A stretch of 64,000 nt of DNA from the NCBI GenBank assembly GCA_009602735.1, contig WELA01003775.1, forward strand, positions 283,460-347,459, read 5' to 3'. This document shows positions 34,300 to 47,880 of this stretch, piece after piece (the first letter of the stretch is position 1; every line of letters starts with the position of its first letter). The stretch is from Mesotaenium endlicherianum. Taxonomy: Eukaryota > Streptophyta > Zygnematophyceae > Zygnematales > Mesotaeniaceae. The translations under genes were made by a program, and so were the position numbers. Under the pieces are notes generated by a model. That model worked only from the letters and a program-made list of their open reading frames with translations. It did no database searches and had not been told where the DNA came from.

Positions 34300-37200
34300 A
34301 AGACCTCGGAGTCAGCTCAGACGGAGGGGCCAGGCTCTCGCCAGAAGCTTCAAGGCAATCTATGGCAGCAGCCTAAAGGATGGCTCACAGACAGAAATGC
34401 CGGACTTGAATTGCACCTCCTGCATCATGAAGTGAGAGCGGATGGTCACTAACCACATGCTTAAAGCAAGGCTTTCAGGCTATGGTATATATAGGAGGCT
34501 TGAATATCACAATTTTCCTCTGAGGAGCGTTGAAGGAGAAGCTTATGACTCAACCTTTAGCCTGCTGATCCCTTCCTCCCCCATCCTAATTTGATAACTG
34601 ATTATAATAGGAAATGCAGGTAGTATGCAACTGGGTCTCATCAGAAGTCTGCATCCTCAGCAGATCTTGACTCAAAGGCAACTCATGCACAGGCTTCTGT
34701 ATAAATGAGAGAGCATAAGGTGCTACTGAAAACAGCAGCTTGTTTTATGTGCTTCGGGGGGATGTCCATCAGCCATCTTAATTACCCTTGGCTCAAGAAC
34801 TGCTAGTGCAGTGCCTAAAGTAACTAGGAGTGTGTACGCTGATAGACATAATCCTGCAGGAACCAGGACAAAGCTTCTCTTGTACAAACAGCTAGTGTAG
34901 TTCTTTTATTTAAACGATATCACGAACTAGCACTACAATCATCGCTTACTATAAAGAACCTCAGAATCATAGGGAAGTCCATTGCCATGACTTGCTGAGC
35001 ATGGATCCTGCCTAGTCCTCAGCAACTCTACGAAAATACAATATAGACAAATTGGAGAGGAAGCACATAGGGTCTAATGAAGGTAGTAGAGTGAATGCGA
35101 GTAAATGCTTCGCATGCAAAAACAAATGAATGGAAGCATCCACACAAGTACCAGAATTTGACCAAGTACTCCCCCCACCACTTCGACTGAAGCGATGACC
35201 AGACAAATATAGCAAACTGAATGATCAAAATGCTCGACAAAGAGTAGACCACAGAAACACCCACTTACTCTCGATAATACTTCGAAATGGAGGGGCGAGC
35301 GTGAACACACAATAGGAGGGCAATGTACCTGTGAGTTATCTTTGAGCTCTGCGTCGAAATTTTAGGCCACCCTTGAACAGTCAGATCTGTGCTATCGAAG
35401 AGCAGAAGGAGAACGATGTGTGACTTTGGTTGTATAGTTACCTTCACATATCATGCAAGGGCTGACAGCAGGAGGAACCAGGAAAAACAAGGAAATTCAA
35501 TAGATTGATCAGTGTATCAGCTGCAGATAAAGTGGGATGCAGATAAGAAACGAGTGCAGCCAGAGATACACACCCATGGGGCCCTTGAAACATTCTGCCG
35601 TTATAACAGCAGCACTGCAGAGCAAATGGACAGCGACGGAAGTGGAGGGAAGTGAATGTAATCGACAGTCATTGCCAGTAATTGCCGCCAAGAGCGGCTT
35701 TCGTTCAGAAGTCGTGTGCCGCATTGACCGTTGACCTCATAGTCAAATTTGGACCTTGCCTGTTGGCCCGTAGCTGCAGAGCATGATTAGTCAGCCCTGT
35801 TGTACATCTCAACACCTTCCTTCACACTTCCTAATAGCCTTCGCGACCATGACGTTTCCAAAACTTGGCCTCGCAGTCACGTCACCTTATTATAACTAAA
35901 TTATCCCACCTTTTGGTTGAATGTAAATCGTCATCAGAAGATGAGCTAATTGTCTTCAAAATCAAGGGTTTGGGGACTAGATGGTGGGAATTGAAGTTAG
36001 CCTCTCTTAGCAAGTTGAAGATGAGCATGCATACATTTCAAGAACATGATACTTATGCCAAAACAATTCAAAAGAAAAGATGCCCACCTGTCACAACTTG
36101 GGCCTCATCCAACAGCATGGCCGGTTTACGCTCAGATATGCAAGATGTTGAAAGCATTTGTTTGAGAAGTGTGCATCTCAAAGAAAAAACTAGATTCAAA
36201 ACTCTAAGTTTCTGACCCACATGTCGGTAATGAATGTTAATATTTATCAAATCGTCACGTGAGGAAAACCTGGAGGAAGAAAAATTGGTCAATCGAAGTG
36301 TTGAAAAAATGGCAAGCAAGAAATCAAGAGCAAACAATAACTGCGACTCAAAACTTATAGCTAATAGCAACACGAGTCTTGATCGTAAATTCTTAATTGA
36401 ACAAACGGCATGCAGCCTTTCTTCTTGCTTATGTGCTTCTTTGTGATTGGTTTGCAAAGTATAACATGCATAGCGTTCTACGGCTCATCCATTGAGCAGT
36501 TGTTCACAAAGAAATATACATTTTTAATGACTCAGTTGTGAAATATATGCCATTGAAAAATTGCAGAAAAACTTCTACCACGAAACCCACTCCTAACAAA
36601 TGACCAATGAAAACAATGTAACAATCTCGTGAAAATGTTGACACAGCAGACACGGACGTTGAGCAATTTTACAAAAGGTAGACTATGTCTTTTTTGGTGT
36701 TTGACCATTATTTGATCATTATTTCCATGAGAAACGCCGATGGATATTAGATGCATTTTATTTTTCTTATTTTAAACAAAATTTGAGATTTAGTCCTTTA
36801 AAAAACTTACTTTCACTGAAAATTGCAGAATTATACCCTCCAATAAATTATTCTCAATATTATGGACCAAAACTAATTACATACTTAAAGTGATACCTAT
36901 GACGCGACAATTTTGTTTTGATATTCACATGCACAAAAGCCAATATTTTTGTGAGCCTCACACATTGGCCAAACAATCTTGAAACGTAGTTGACTTCTGA
37001 CTACATTTGATTGTTGGAGCTCGTTCAAGTTTCTCAAATTTGTTGGCTGATTCGCACTTTCTTTGCAATTCTTGAGAACTGTGATGTTCAAAACCTTTGG
37101 CATATATTATAATTGCAAGATGATGGAAAGCAATTCACATCGTGGTCCTGAAAAACATATTTGATATAGGACTATGAGATAGGAAATCCAGAGTGTGTCC

Positions 37201-40200
37201 ACTTTGAAACTCATCCATATCATGGAATTGTTTCTGATATTGTTTTGTGCCGTTGGATTTGGACCATTTTGTCTCTTGTATAGTCTCGAAAGAGCAATTT
37301 ACCCATATTTGAGGTAGAGTGAATTTTGCTTAAGTGACTTATCTCACCATATTAAATGGTAGCCAATGCACCCCACAGTAAATACTATATGTACTTTTCA
37401 ATGTAATTGCAAAGAATTTCTTAAAAAACTTGTATCAACTATGGTAAAAGATTGTCACTGACACATTTAAAGATTCAAGTCATATAAAATTCTATTGAGG
37501 AACACTAAGGACATTGTGTGATTGAAATAAAAGCCAAAATCCATGACAGTTTTATACGTAACTTTATGTCTTAAAACCCACACGTAATAAAACAAGTTTA
37601 ATATAAGGTGCATAATGCATATATTTACAAAAAAATAATAAGCATATGAGCATGTTGTAAACGCCATCATTCTCAGACACGTCAATTGCACAAGCAAAGG
37701 CGTCATGGGAATTCCACGCAATCTCGGAAAATGCCATAGAAATGTGGTGGAAGTTGCCACCTTGTGACTTTCTGCAAAAAAAATAAAAAACTCCCACGTT
37801 GAAAAGTAGAACGTGCCAATATCTTGTCAACTTAGCGCGTGGGGGAAAGAGCATTGAAAAGCATATAGTAATCAATTTGTGAACCACAACTCGTCCATCA
37901 AAGCATAAGATGCAACAAATAAGTGTTTTAAACATTTTAAGCTAACAAAATTTGATAAATATTTTTTATCATTCACAAGCATTATTCCTAAAAGCCACAT
38001 CTCAAAAATAAAGTCAATCTTGGATTCTTGGTAGGCTAGGCAAAAAATTAGCAAATTAGTTTGACATCTAGCAATCAAACAAATCCAATAATCAGAGCCC
38101 GTCGACGACTTTGAAAACCAAAAAGTTTATCAGAAGGTCAAGATTATTTTCTTGCCATTTGGAAAAGCAAGCAGTTAGGAAATTGTTTCAGCCAATTATT
38201 TTAGTGCACATATTGAAAATCATAGTAACAGATTTTTAGAACGCTATCTCCAGTTGGGTTCAAATATTAGATATTTAAACAAGTTCATGTCTAGTGTAAA
38301 TATAATCAATCTATTATCGTGCAAACAATTCACAAATTGTAATTTGCAACTCAACGTTACTAATATATTCTTGTATCATTTATTTATTCAGGTCATAGTA
38401 TTAGAATGAAAGACCCCAATCTCCCTCAATTGTAGGAAGCACTTCATTCAAAGGCAATACTCAACTATTTTTTGTGGAAGACAAAAAGAATACTTTTTCT
38501 TGCAAAAGAGGTAATTGAAGAGCTAATTCTTTTTTGATGGGTCAATCTTTGCAAAATATTTCGTCAACGATTGCGAAATCGACAAAATTTGAAATCTAAA
38601 GAGCTTGCAAAATTGTAGGGTTACACATATAAATTTAGATGGTTTTTTTTGTTTACATCGAAAGATGGCGCTATTACATCTACGCGCCGATATCCCAATA
38701 TCCATAGCCCATTACTGGAGATGAATTCTTGTGGAGGGATATGCATGCTCATCCAAGGTGTGCCAATAGGGCCCAAATTTTGCGTGCACATGAAAGTTGG
38801 CCAATTGTGTGGAACGTGACTTCCGACTTAATTCATGCATCAACCCTCTAAGTGCATTAATATTTGGCTGGCAATGTTCTCTTTAGGAAGCGTGCGAACT
38901 TCGATAGTCGTTTAGGACCCAAGTTCACAAAGTTGTCCCAATTTTAATGATCTGGTGAATGTCCTCGACATTAGTGAACATATGTAGTTGTCACACTAGC
39001 ACGCCATTGGATTCAGCACCCAAATGTTTTACATGATTGAAGTTGAAAACAACTATATTTTTGGCTTCCTTGTGCATGGGAACAATGTAACAGAGTGTTG
39101 CATATATTAGCTAGTTGCATATTGTAAAGACATAAGCAAGGCCGCCTACATGACCTACTGAAAAGGTGCTGTTACAAGGAAGAGTGTAGACAAACAATTA
39201 CAAACAGTAAGGCGTGCTGTAACAATGAAGTACAACGAAGTGAAATCACAATAAAGTGACATTTACTAAATGTATTAATACATAACTATCCTATCCTCTC
39301 AATCAAGTGAAGCTGCGTTTCCTTCAAGTGACTCTCCCAACCTCACAAGGGTGGTCCCTGACCTGGGCCAGTCCAACTTGTCAAAACAACTAGGAAGATA
39401 TTGTACAAGAGAGGATGAGCAGAATTTGCATTTTCTCCTACCTTCTATCTTGCTTAGAGCCTGCCTAATTGCTCTGTAAGAAGAAAAAGCATTGGTTTGG
39501 TGATGCACATAGGAAAATAAAGAGGGTGAAGCGGAGCGACAAAGAGGGTTGTAGAGCTTGCAAGGGCTTGAAGGAAGGAGGAGATTGAAAGAAGAGGTAT
39601 TGCAACAAGTATGGAGTTGCACGGCTTTGCATTCTGGTACTTTCATAAGGACCAGCTAGCGTGCACAAGAGTAGGATTTGACTCCTCTTCCGCATCGCCT
39701 TCCGGATTGCACTCACACTGACAAGGTTTTGCGGTGCTAGACTCTAAAAAGGCAGGACTGCAGGACAATGGTGGTCTTGCACTGCTGCAGCGGTTGACTC
39801 AGCCTGCCGCATGCCGTCCCCGTGCATTTGCAAGCAGCAACAGAAACAAGATAGGAAGATCATTTGCTCAAAGCTGGCCCCAAAATCCTAGAACTCCCAC
39901 CAATATGAGTACATCAACTGCCCCCCTGGCCTGGCTGCTAGCTGGTCTTGGCGCTTGCACGACCTAGGGCGCAGGCTCGTCCGCCCGCCCGCCCCGCCCT
40001 CTCTGCAACGCAACAGTTCAGGCGCAACGAAAGCCTAAAGATACACGACGCGGGTGCAAGGCACTGAACCCTGCATCATGCATGCAACCCGACCAATAGA
40101 CAGTCAACGAGGCGGCAGAGGAAAAACGATCGACGCTCCCAGGGCTTGCCGCAGTTGGTTGAAGCTCCATCGCACGCCGGCCTGCAATAGGGCGTGCGTC

Positions 40201-41591
40201 TGTACAAAGAGACCTTTTACACGTGCCAATCCAGCGAGAGAGTTCAAACTTTGACCCCTCCCAATTGAGGGAATTATTTTGATAATTGCGTCAACGACCA
40301 AAGGTCATGCTGCTAAGGAGGATGTACGCAGGGAAGCAGGCACCTCACAGCCGGCAGGCAGATGATGAAGGCCGCACCATTGATTGGCGCGGGGCAGAGA
40401 ATACCGCCAACTGGAGACAGGCTTAAAGTCTTGCATTTGCTTCTTGCAGTAGAGGCCAGGCCACATGCAGCGCTGCTGCAACGGAGGCCTTCCCAAAAAA
40501 GAAGAGGGATCAGCAGCAGGAGGAGCAGCTGCGCCGCTGTCGCCGCCGCCGCCGCTTGCCGCCCTCCTCGCTCGCCATGCGGGCCAATCGCCCAGCGGCC
40601 ACTGTCTATCCCTCTACCCCATGCTTGCCAGCGGGCAGTGGTGGCGTGGCCGCCGGCACCTTTGATGAGAGGAGGTGGAAGGAACCCACATCCTCCATTG
40701 CAAAACCACATCAAATCAAAAGCTTTGTGTCTGGCACTGCCGCAAACGGCTGGGGAATTAACCGGGCTCTTACACAACACACCCGTTGACAGGCGGCCAG
40801 GAGGACAGACAGGGTAGTCAACCACAACATACATGAAAGACATCCATTGCATACACGTCTAGAATCACAGATCAGAACCCTTTCAAGACTTAGTTGTTTG
40901 GAGGGCACAGGCCCCCAAAACCCTAGCATTTAAACCCTAGGGCCTACAGGCATCGGTACTCAGGAGGGGGGCTGTGACTTTGTGCCGTAGCAGTTAGGAG
41001 CGAGGAGCAGATGGAGGGCAAGCCAGCCCGAGGGAGAGACAGTTACAGGCATCGAGCTGTGCAGGCACGCCGCGCGTGTTGCAGTGCAGGGCCTGTGTTA
41101 CACTTGCTCGTCAGATTTATTTTTTGCCACCCTCGCTCCCTAGGACGCCACCTGTTGCCGTTCCAGGGAGTCGTGAGTCCACTTCCAGAACGGCCGTCGC
41201 GGATGTGCCCGGGCCCAGGGCCTTTGCTGTCGGGCTCAGTGGGTCAGGCAGTCAGCCGGGCAAGGGAAGTGATGAATGAAGAGAGCTCATGCGATCGCCA
41301 GCCAGTGCGTGAGTAGTGAGTGAGAGAGAGAGAGAAACAGAGAGTAAGTGGGTTTGTGAGAGAGAGGTGGTGAGTCATTGAGAGCGTGGGAGGATGAGTG
41401 GGGGAGCGAGATAGCAAGTGAGACATTTTGTGGGCCTAGATGAGTGTGTGAGAGTGGGAATTTCTGGGAGAGCTTGAAAGTGCATCAGAGTTTGAATGAG
41501 CGTTTCAGCGAGTGAGATGAGGCCACTGCCACTGCCAGCAGAGAGCAACACGCACTTTTGCTTTACTAGCTAGCTGACACCTGGCACCACG
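34300..41591. other. Long intergenic stretch without recognisable genes
   Basis: From about 34.3 to 39.2 kb the DNA is AT-rich and shows no coding signal above background on either strand. From 39.7 kb GC content rises. A GAGA/GTGAGT-rich simple-sequence patch lies at about 41310-41520. I found no copies here of the LTR families seen elsewhere in the window. Confidence 0.4.
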
Positions 41592-41596
41592 CTCCC

Positions 41597-41735
41597 TGTA
41601 ACGATCCGCCGCGTGGCCGGATGCGGCGCGTGCGACACGTCACGTGGAGCGATAGAAGTGTCGGTTTGGATTGTATAAATACAATTGGCGCGCGATCAAA
41701 GTACCTCGAGTTACCTTTTCGTTCGTATCGCTACA
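41597..41735 (+). repeat. TRIM 5' LTR
   Basis: 139 bp with TG and CA ends. A TATAAATA motif lies at about 41675, in promoter position for the element's own transcript. Confidence 0.95.
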
Positions 41736-41934
41736 TTGGTATCGGAGCGCGATCGTACGCAACCGTGTCCAGGAGACAAGGGTTCAAATCCCGCGGGGTG
41801 CGAAACTCGTCGATGGTACGACCGTGCGGCGATCTTTGGATTGTGCGAAGAAAGGACACTATCCCAAAAACAATGTCCCTCACGGGTACCGGAGCATGAG
41901 TGCCCGGGACGTGCACACTTGTAGGTGGGAGGAG

Positions 41935-42073
41935 TGTAACGATCCGCCGCGTGGCCGGATGCGGCGCGTGCGACACGTCACGTGGAGCGATAGAAGTGTC
42001 GGTTTGAATTGTATAAATACAATTGGCGCGTGATCAAAGTACCTCGAGTTACCTTTTCGTTCGTATCGCTACA
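41935..42073 (+). repeat. TRIM 3' LTR
   Basis: 139-bp direct copy of the 5' LTR, preceded by the purine tract aggtgggaggag. Confidence 0.95.
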
Positions 42074-42078
42074 CTCCC

Positions 42079-43358
42079 TCTCAGACAAATGTCAAACCCT
42101 TTGGCGTCACGCCCCACTCAACGAACGACGTTTGGTACTTCGGACCCTTTGTTACACATCAGACACGGAGCATCTAGCATTGCCAGCAACAGCAAGGGCA
42201 TAAAGGGAAGGAAGCATGGGCAGGGGGGGGCCGCTCCGGCGCTCCTCCTTTTGGTAGTCGGCTGCACTGGCTGTGGGAGGTGCCCTTCTACCCTTGCTAC
42301 GCTTGCCCTGATCTCCCGGAACTGCAGAAATCACAAGTGGTACACCGTACACTCGAGACCGTTCTCTTCGTCAGCGAACAACGCTCCAACGTTCTCCAGG
42401 ACGCCCGCACACCCCAGGGACCAGGGCAAAGTCAGTGACACGTGTCACGTGAAGGTGCGCGCGTGCAGTCATCCACTGATGCATGGCAGCTGCACATGCA
42501 CTTGCACAGACTCCAGCAGACGGTGACAGGTGTGCCCCCAAGTCCTACATACCTGAACGGGGGCAGCCAAAGCGGCGCTGGCAACCTCTCCGATCGGCGG
42601 CATCTCCTTGCAGCCTCTGCAATGCGTAACTTCTTCGCTCATTGTGCTCCCACAACTCTTGCGCTTAACAGAAAAAAATAGAGTCCCAGTAGGTGACCAT
42701 AAAGAATGCTTAGAACACCCAAAGAAATGCTTCCTTCTGAAAAATACAAGGTTCTTGGGACTCCGAAGTCACCGCACGCCTTGTATGAGTCCTTCGGATT
42801 TCGTTCCAAAGCCACAGGCAACAGCAACACCAGCACTTTAGTAGTGTGCACGCACAGCCCAGGCCCTACACGGGGGAAGTGGGGGCTAAGCCGTTCTCAG
42901 CACCATCCTACAGTGACCGGTCAGCGCAACGCCGCAAATTCGGCTCCTATTCTCATAGACTCCTGCCGCTCCTCGCGAGATCCCCCTCGTATCCCCGGCC
43001 GTCTACAGAGGTGGTGCTGGCGCTTCTTGCACCGTCAAGTGCGCAATATATTTGTGAACCTCCCTCTCCATGCGCATCCATGGCATTAGTCTTTAGACTC
43101 CTCAAAGCGCCATCCTTGCCAGCGAGCGAGCGCTCATCCGTCGCGCCTCCGCCGGCATTGGAGCACCGTAGAGGCTTTTGACTTTTGAGGCGAGCACGGA
43201 CGGCAGTTGGCCCTTTTACTAATTCTGCTGCCGCCACCTTGTGGCTAGACTTGGGAGGCGGTGACGAGGCGCATGACGAGGCCGCTGATCAGGAGCTGTG
43301 CCCCTGGATCCGGACTGGCTACGGCCTGGCAGCGCCAGGTGGCAGGGCACTACAAGCT
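42079..43358. other. GC-rich intergenic stretch
   Basis: Several overlapping open frames exist on both strands because of high GC, but none shows a motif I recognise. Confidence 0.35.
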
Positions 43359-43363
43359 GCGGC

Positions 43364-43866
43364 TGTAGTGAAACAGATAGATAAAGTACTTAGTAAAACA
43401 TAATACTTTATCTATTCAAGACAAGGATCTTTGAACACAAGTGGTAGCTTCTTGAAAGAGAGATGGCTTCTTGAAAGTTAATATATTTCTGGATTTTGGC
43501 AAGTACAAGAGTGATTCTCCCATGTCTTTCTATGTTCTAGCTCTTGTTTATATACTTGCTACATAAGTAATTTCTAGGAAGGTGTATGTTGATGTGTTGG
43601 CACCCAACACATCCCAAAACTTGCCACCTCTTTCTAGAATAATGTACACATGTCCTTTTGACCTAAAAATGGCACATTTGACTTTTGCCACATGGAGTTC
43701 TTCTAGGTCTTTCCTCTAACTTCGAAAATGCCTTGGAAGGTTCAAAGGACATGAACCAAGTTACTAGAGTACCTATTCACACTTGACTCCACACAATACT
43801 ACTCCAAATATATTTGAAAACATTAAAATATATGCAAACTAATATATAATAACTCAAATCACTACA
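43364..43866 (-). repeat. 3' LTR of the family B element
   Basis: 503 bp, TGTAGTG to CACTACA. It lies next to the polypurine tract of the minus-strand element. Confidence 0.96.
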
Positions 43867-43880
43867 TCACCCCCCCGATA
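43867..43880 (-). other. Polypurine tract of the family B element
   Basis: On the minus strand the tract reads ATCGGGGGGGTGA directly before the 3' LTR. It is the expected plus-strand primer for reverse transcription. Confidence 0.85.
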
Positions 43881-44635
43881 GAAAAAGCGACGTCTCGGCG
43901 CGTCAAGTCAGGTCTTACACATGTGGAGCAAACTAGTCAACAGTTTCAAGTCAGATGCCACACATGTGAAGAGGACTAGTTGAAGGCGCCAAGTCAGGTG
44001 CTACACATGTAAGGTAGACTAGGCAAGGTCGTAGGTGGTGAAACCTTATTGGCTAGCGTACTCCTTAATGATAAAGAAAATTGTACAAGTTGGCTTAGAA
44101 TCTGCCACGAACTCAGAAATTCATAGCGGCCACAGAACTGCTCCAAATCTGAAACTTCGAGTGCCAGACGGACCGCGTCGGAGAACTCTACCGGGTCACC
44201 AAATTTGAGAGCATTCTCATTTCTGGAGTGTCGTTGAGAGCTGAGAGAGTAGGCACTCCTCCAAATCTGTGCAGAAACTTCTGAAAATCATAAGTCCTTC
44301 TATACTTCTTCAAATTCTGCAAACTAAGTCGCAAACTGGGCGCTGTAAGATGTTCTACCAGAGTCTTGAGTTTCAGAGCATTCCAAGTTCAGGGGAAGGT
44401 ACAATGTCAGAAGGCATATTCTGTCCTAACAATGCCAGCAGCCTGACCCCCTTCTACTTAGAGCATCATATCTCTCTCACCAGTGCTCCAAATTAAACAA
44501 ACTTGGACTCTAAATGACCGGCTACTCATGGACTACAGCCAGGTAAATTTTCAGATTTTATTATGAAGAGATCTATCGCCAGTAGCAGTTTTAGTTTTCT
44601 GTCCAGAAACTGCAAGAAGAGAAAAGTGTCTAATG

Positions 44636-47600
44636 TCATTTTTTCCTCTTTGTGGTTCTTGCAGGCTGCCTCCAAGGGGTCTTCTGCTGCTTCTTGATGG
44701 TGGCAGGCTGCCTCCCTGAAGTCTTCGGGCTTCTAGTAGAGAGACTTGGGGCTGGTCCAAGATGGGGGTTGGCGGCATGGAAGCGCTTCAACTTTCTCTG
44801 AACTTTGTCAAGGTAGTGCGCCGCCACCCAACTATTCTCCGAATCTGGATATCCTTTCCACTTGATCAAGTATTGCTGCTGTCTCCTGAAATTTCTCATA
44901 GCCACTATGTCTTCCACTTCGTACTCCAAATGATCATCCACTATTGTTGGGGCTGGTGGGGTTGTCACACGTCCTGGGAACTTGTTGTCGGGTTGCACAT
45001 ATGGCTTGAAGAGGGAAGCGTGGAATACGGGGTCGATGTGCATAGTCTGGGGAAGTTCTAGCTTGAAAGCAACGGGGTTGACTTGCTGGATAATCTTGAA
45101 GGGTCCCAAATACTTGGGAGAGAACTTGCTGCCGGCAGGCCTGTTGTTCAGGGAAATGTTCTTGGATGATAGTAACACGTTGTCACCCACTCTGTACGTA
45201 ATTTCTCTTCTGGATCTGTTCGCCACTCTTGCTTGAGCATCTTGCGCGTGTTGTAGAGCTTTCTTCGCTGCTGTAAGGGCTGCTTCTAATGTCTCCATAA
45301 AATCTGTGGCTGCAGGTACTTCATCATGGCCAGCCGTGAAGCTCAGTGGCGTGGTCGGATGGAAGCCATAGTTGAGGAAGAATGGGGACTCTTGGGTAGA
45401 GGCCTGCGTAGTGTTGTTGTAGGCAAACTCGAGGGGGGTCAAGTACATGTCCCAGTCTTGCTCGAGGGTAGACACGTAGGCCTTTAGAGAGGTCTTTAGG
45501 GTACGATTCATACGCTCGGTTTGCCCATCTGATTGTGGGTGGTAGGCAGTAGACATATCCAGCGATGTACCCAAGTTCTTGAAGAGATTTTTCCAGAAAT
45601 GGCTTGTGAATCTTGGATCTCTATCTGACACAATTCTTGATGGTAGTCCATGGAGTCGGAAGATGTTGTCAAAGATGAGTCTTGCAAGTTGTGGTGCTGT
45701 AGCCTTAGTCGTCGTGGGAATAAAATGAGCCATCTTGGTAAGTCTGTCCACCACCGTGAGTATTGCATTATGGCCTCGAGGTGTCACGGGCAAGTCCACG
45801 ATAAGGTCCATTGAGATGTCCGTCCATTGTCTTTCGGGGATTGGTAGTGGTTGGAGGAGTCCTCCCGCCTTTTGCGATGATGGCTTGATTCTTTGGCATG
45901 TGTCACAGCTCCTGCAGTACTCCTTGACTTGCTTAGACATGCCTGGCCAACAATAAGTCCTAGCTAGAACGCCCGTGGTCCTTAGGATTCCAAAGTGTCC
46001 TCCAAGAGGGTTGTCGTGTGCTTCTCGTAGAAGCAAGAGCCGGAGGTCTATGTCATTAGGAACACATCTCTGGCCCGTATCTTGCCTCACCCAATAATTG
46101 CCTTCTTGCTTCTTGCATGGGTCCAAGGCTGCTTCTCCGTTCTTGTAGTAAGGGTCTCTTTCATAGGCGGCTGAAAATCGAGCTTCCAGATCTGTCTTCA
46201 GGGATACCATCACTGCATTTAATTGCAGTCTTGAGAGGGGGTCAGCCGGGTTTGTCTTGCCGGGCTGGTACTGAATCGTGATGTTGTATTGTTGCAAGTA
46301 TCCGCTCCATCTTGCTTGTCTCCTTGAGAGATACGGCTGCGTTTGGAGGTGCTTTAACGCCTCGTGGTCCGTGGTGACCAGTACTTTGCGTCCTTCAACG
46401 TAGCAGCGCCAAACCTTCAAGGCATGTACAATCGCCAATGCCTCTCGCTCCGTGGTTGTATAATTTTGCTCGGCTGGATTTAGCTTCCTTGACTCGTAGG
46501 CGATGGGCTGCAGTCCCTTGCCTTGGTCTTGAAGCAGGATTGCTCCTATTGCATAGGAAGATGCATCGGTGATGACGTGGAAGGGCCAATCTGGGTTTGG
46601 ACTTGGGAGTGTGAGCACCGGGGATGTGGTCAATCTTCGCTTTAACTCTTGAAATGCCTCTTCCTCTTTCTCGGTCCATGTATATAGCCTGTCCTTCTTG
46701 AGTAGATCTGTCAGGGGGGCTGCTATGTGCGAGAAGCCTTGGATGAATTTTCTGTACCAATTGGCAAATCCCAAGAATGACTGGAGTTCTTTCTTGGTCG
46801 TGGGGGTTGGCCATTCCTCCACCACCGTGGTCTTCTTGGGGTCTATTTTGATGCCATCAGCAGACTCGTGGAGACCTAGGAACTCCACTTCTTGTTTGGC
46901 AAACTCGCATTTTGACTCCTTCGCAAACAGCTTGTTTTGCTTCAATACTTCAAGGACTTCTTGCAAGTGTCTCGCATGCTCTTCAAGGGTCTTGCTGTAG
47001 ATAAGGATGTCATCGATGAATACCACCACTAAACTGTCCAACATGGGCTGCAATATGGTGTTCATCATAGTCATGAAAGTTGCTGGCGCGTTGGTGAGTC
47101 CAAATGGCAGGACCATGAACTCAAAGTGTCCATATCTTGTCCTGTATGCCGTCTTCTCTATGTCCGGTTCTGCGATGCAAATCTGGTGGTAGCCGCTCCG
47201 TAAGTCAATCTTCGTGAAGTCCTTGGCTCCAACCAGCCGGTCCATGAGCTCATCCATGCGCGGCAGCGGGTATCGATTCTTGATGGTGATCTTGTTGAGG
47301 GCGCGATAGTCCACACACATCCTCAAGGTACCATCTTTCTTCTTGACAAATAGCACCGGGGCTCCAAATGGCGACTTGCTAGGTCGAATGAAGCCATGCT
47401 CCAGTAGCTCCTTGATTTGCTTCTTGACTTCGTCTAGCTCCGTGTATGACATTTTGAACGTAGGCCGAGAGATGGGCTTGCTTCCGGGCTCCAACTCTAT
47501 CTTGTGGTCTACGAATCTTTTGGGGGGTAGGCCCTTGGGCAATTCCGGGGAGAATACTTCTTTGTAGTCCTCAAAGACTTCTTGTATCTCCTTGGGAACG

Positions 47601-47880
47601 GGGCTGCCTTCTTGACTCTCGATGTCTTTCTTGATGTCTTTTGGCGTGATCAAGGCCAAAAGAAGCTCGTGTCCCTTCCTCACAAGTCTCTTGAGTTGGA
47701 GGGCGGACAATAGTATCTCGTGTGCCGGCTTCTGGATGTCTTGGGTCTGGATATTCTGGATTGCGCGCAAAATACAGATTCTTGAAGTGATGTCATTCTT
47801 GATCTTGATAGTACCGGTCCTCCAATCAACTTGGGGGTTGTGTTTGGTCAACCAAGGCGTCCCTAGGATGACGCGTACTT
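44636..47880 (-). CDS. Pol polyprotein (RT, RNase H, integrase, chromodomain)
   Basis: About 1,080 codons, open throughout. The frame enters at the end of protease ([17 protein letters not shown]). Reverse transcriptase follows with [18 protein letters not shown] and the catalytic FIDD box. RNase H shows TDAS, a TTEREAL glutamate and TTDHEAL. The integrase zinc finger ([21 protein letters not shown]) and DDE core ([26 protein letters not shown]) are intact. Near the C-terminus a chromodomain ([27 protein letters not shown]) marks it as a chromovirus; such domains direct integration to particular chromatin. All catalytic residues I can check are present. It has no start codon of its own and would be made as a fusion with gag and protease. 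Confidence 0.95.

Larger units (their letters stand above)
41597..42073 (+). mobile_element. Complete TRIM (miniature LTR retrotransposon)
   Basis: Two 139-bp direct repeats (41597-41735 and 41935-42073) start TGTAACGATCC and end CGCTACA, differing at about two positions. They enclose 199 bp. The interior opens with a primer-binding site (TGGTATCGGAGC, 41737-41748) and closes with a purine tract (about 41921-41934). The whole is flanked by the 5-bp duplication ctccc (41592-41596 and 42074-42078). No protease or polymerase is encoded, so it must have moved with enzymes of another element. Near-identical LTRs imply a recent insertion. Orientation follows the primer site. Confidence 0.96.

Noticed and set aside
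41780-41793. GGTTCAAATCC in the TRIM interior, a match to a tRNA B box
   Set aside because: No A box at the right distance and no cloverleaf can be folded; chance match.
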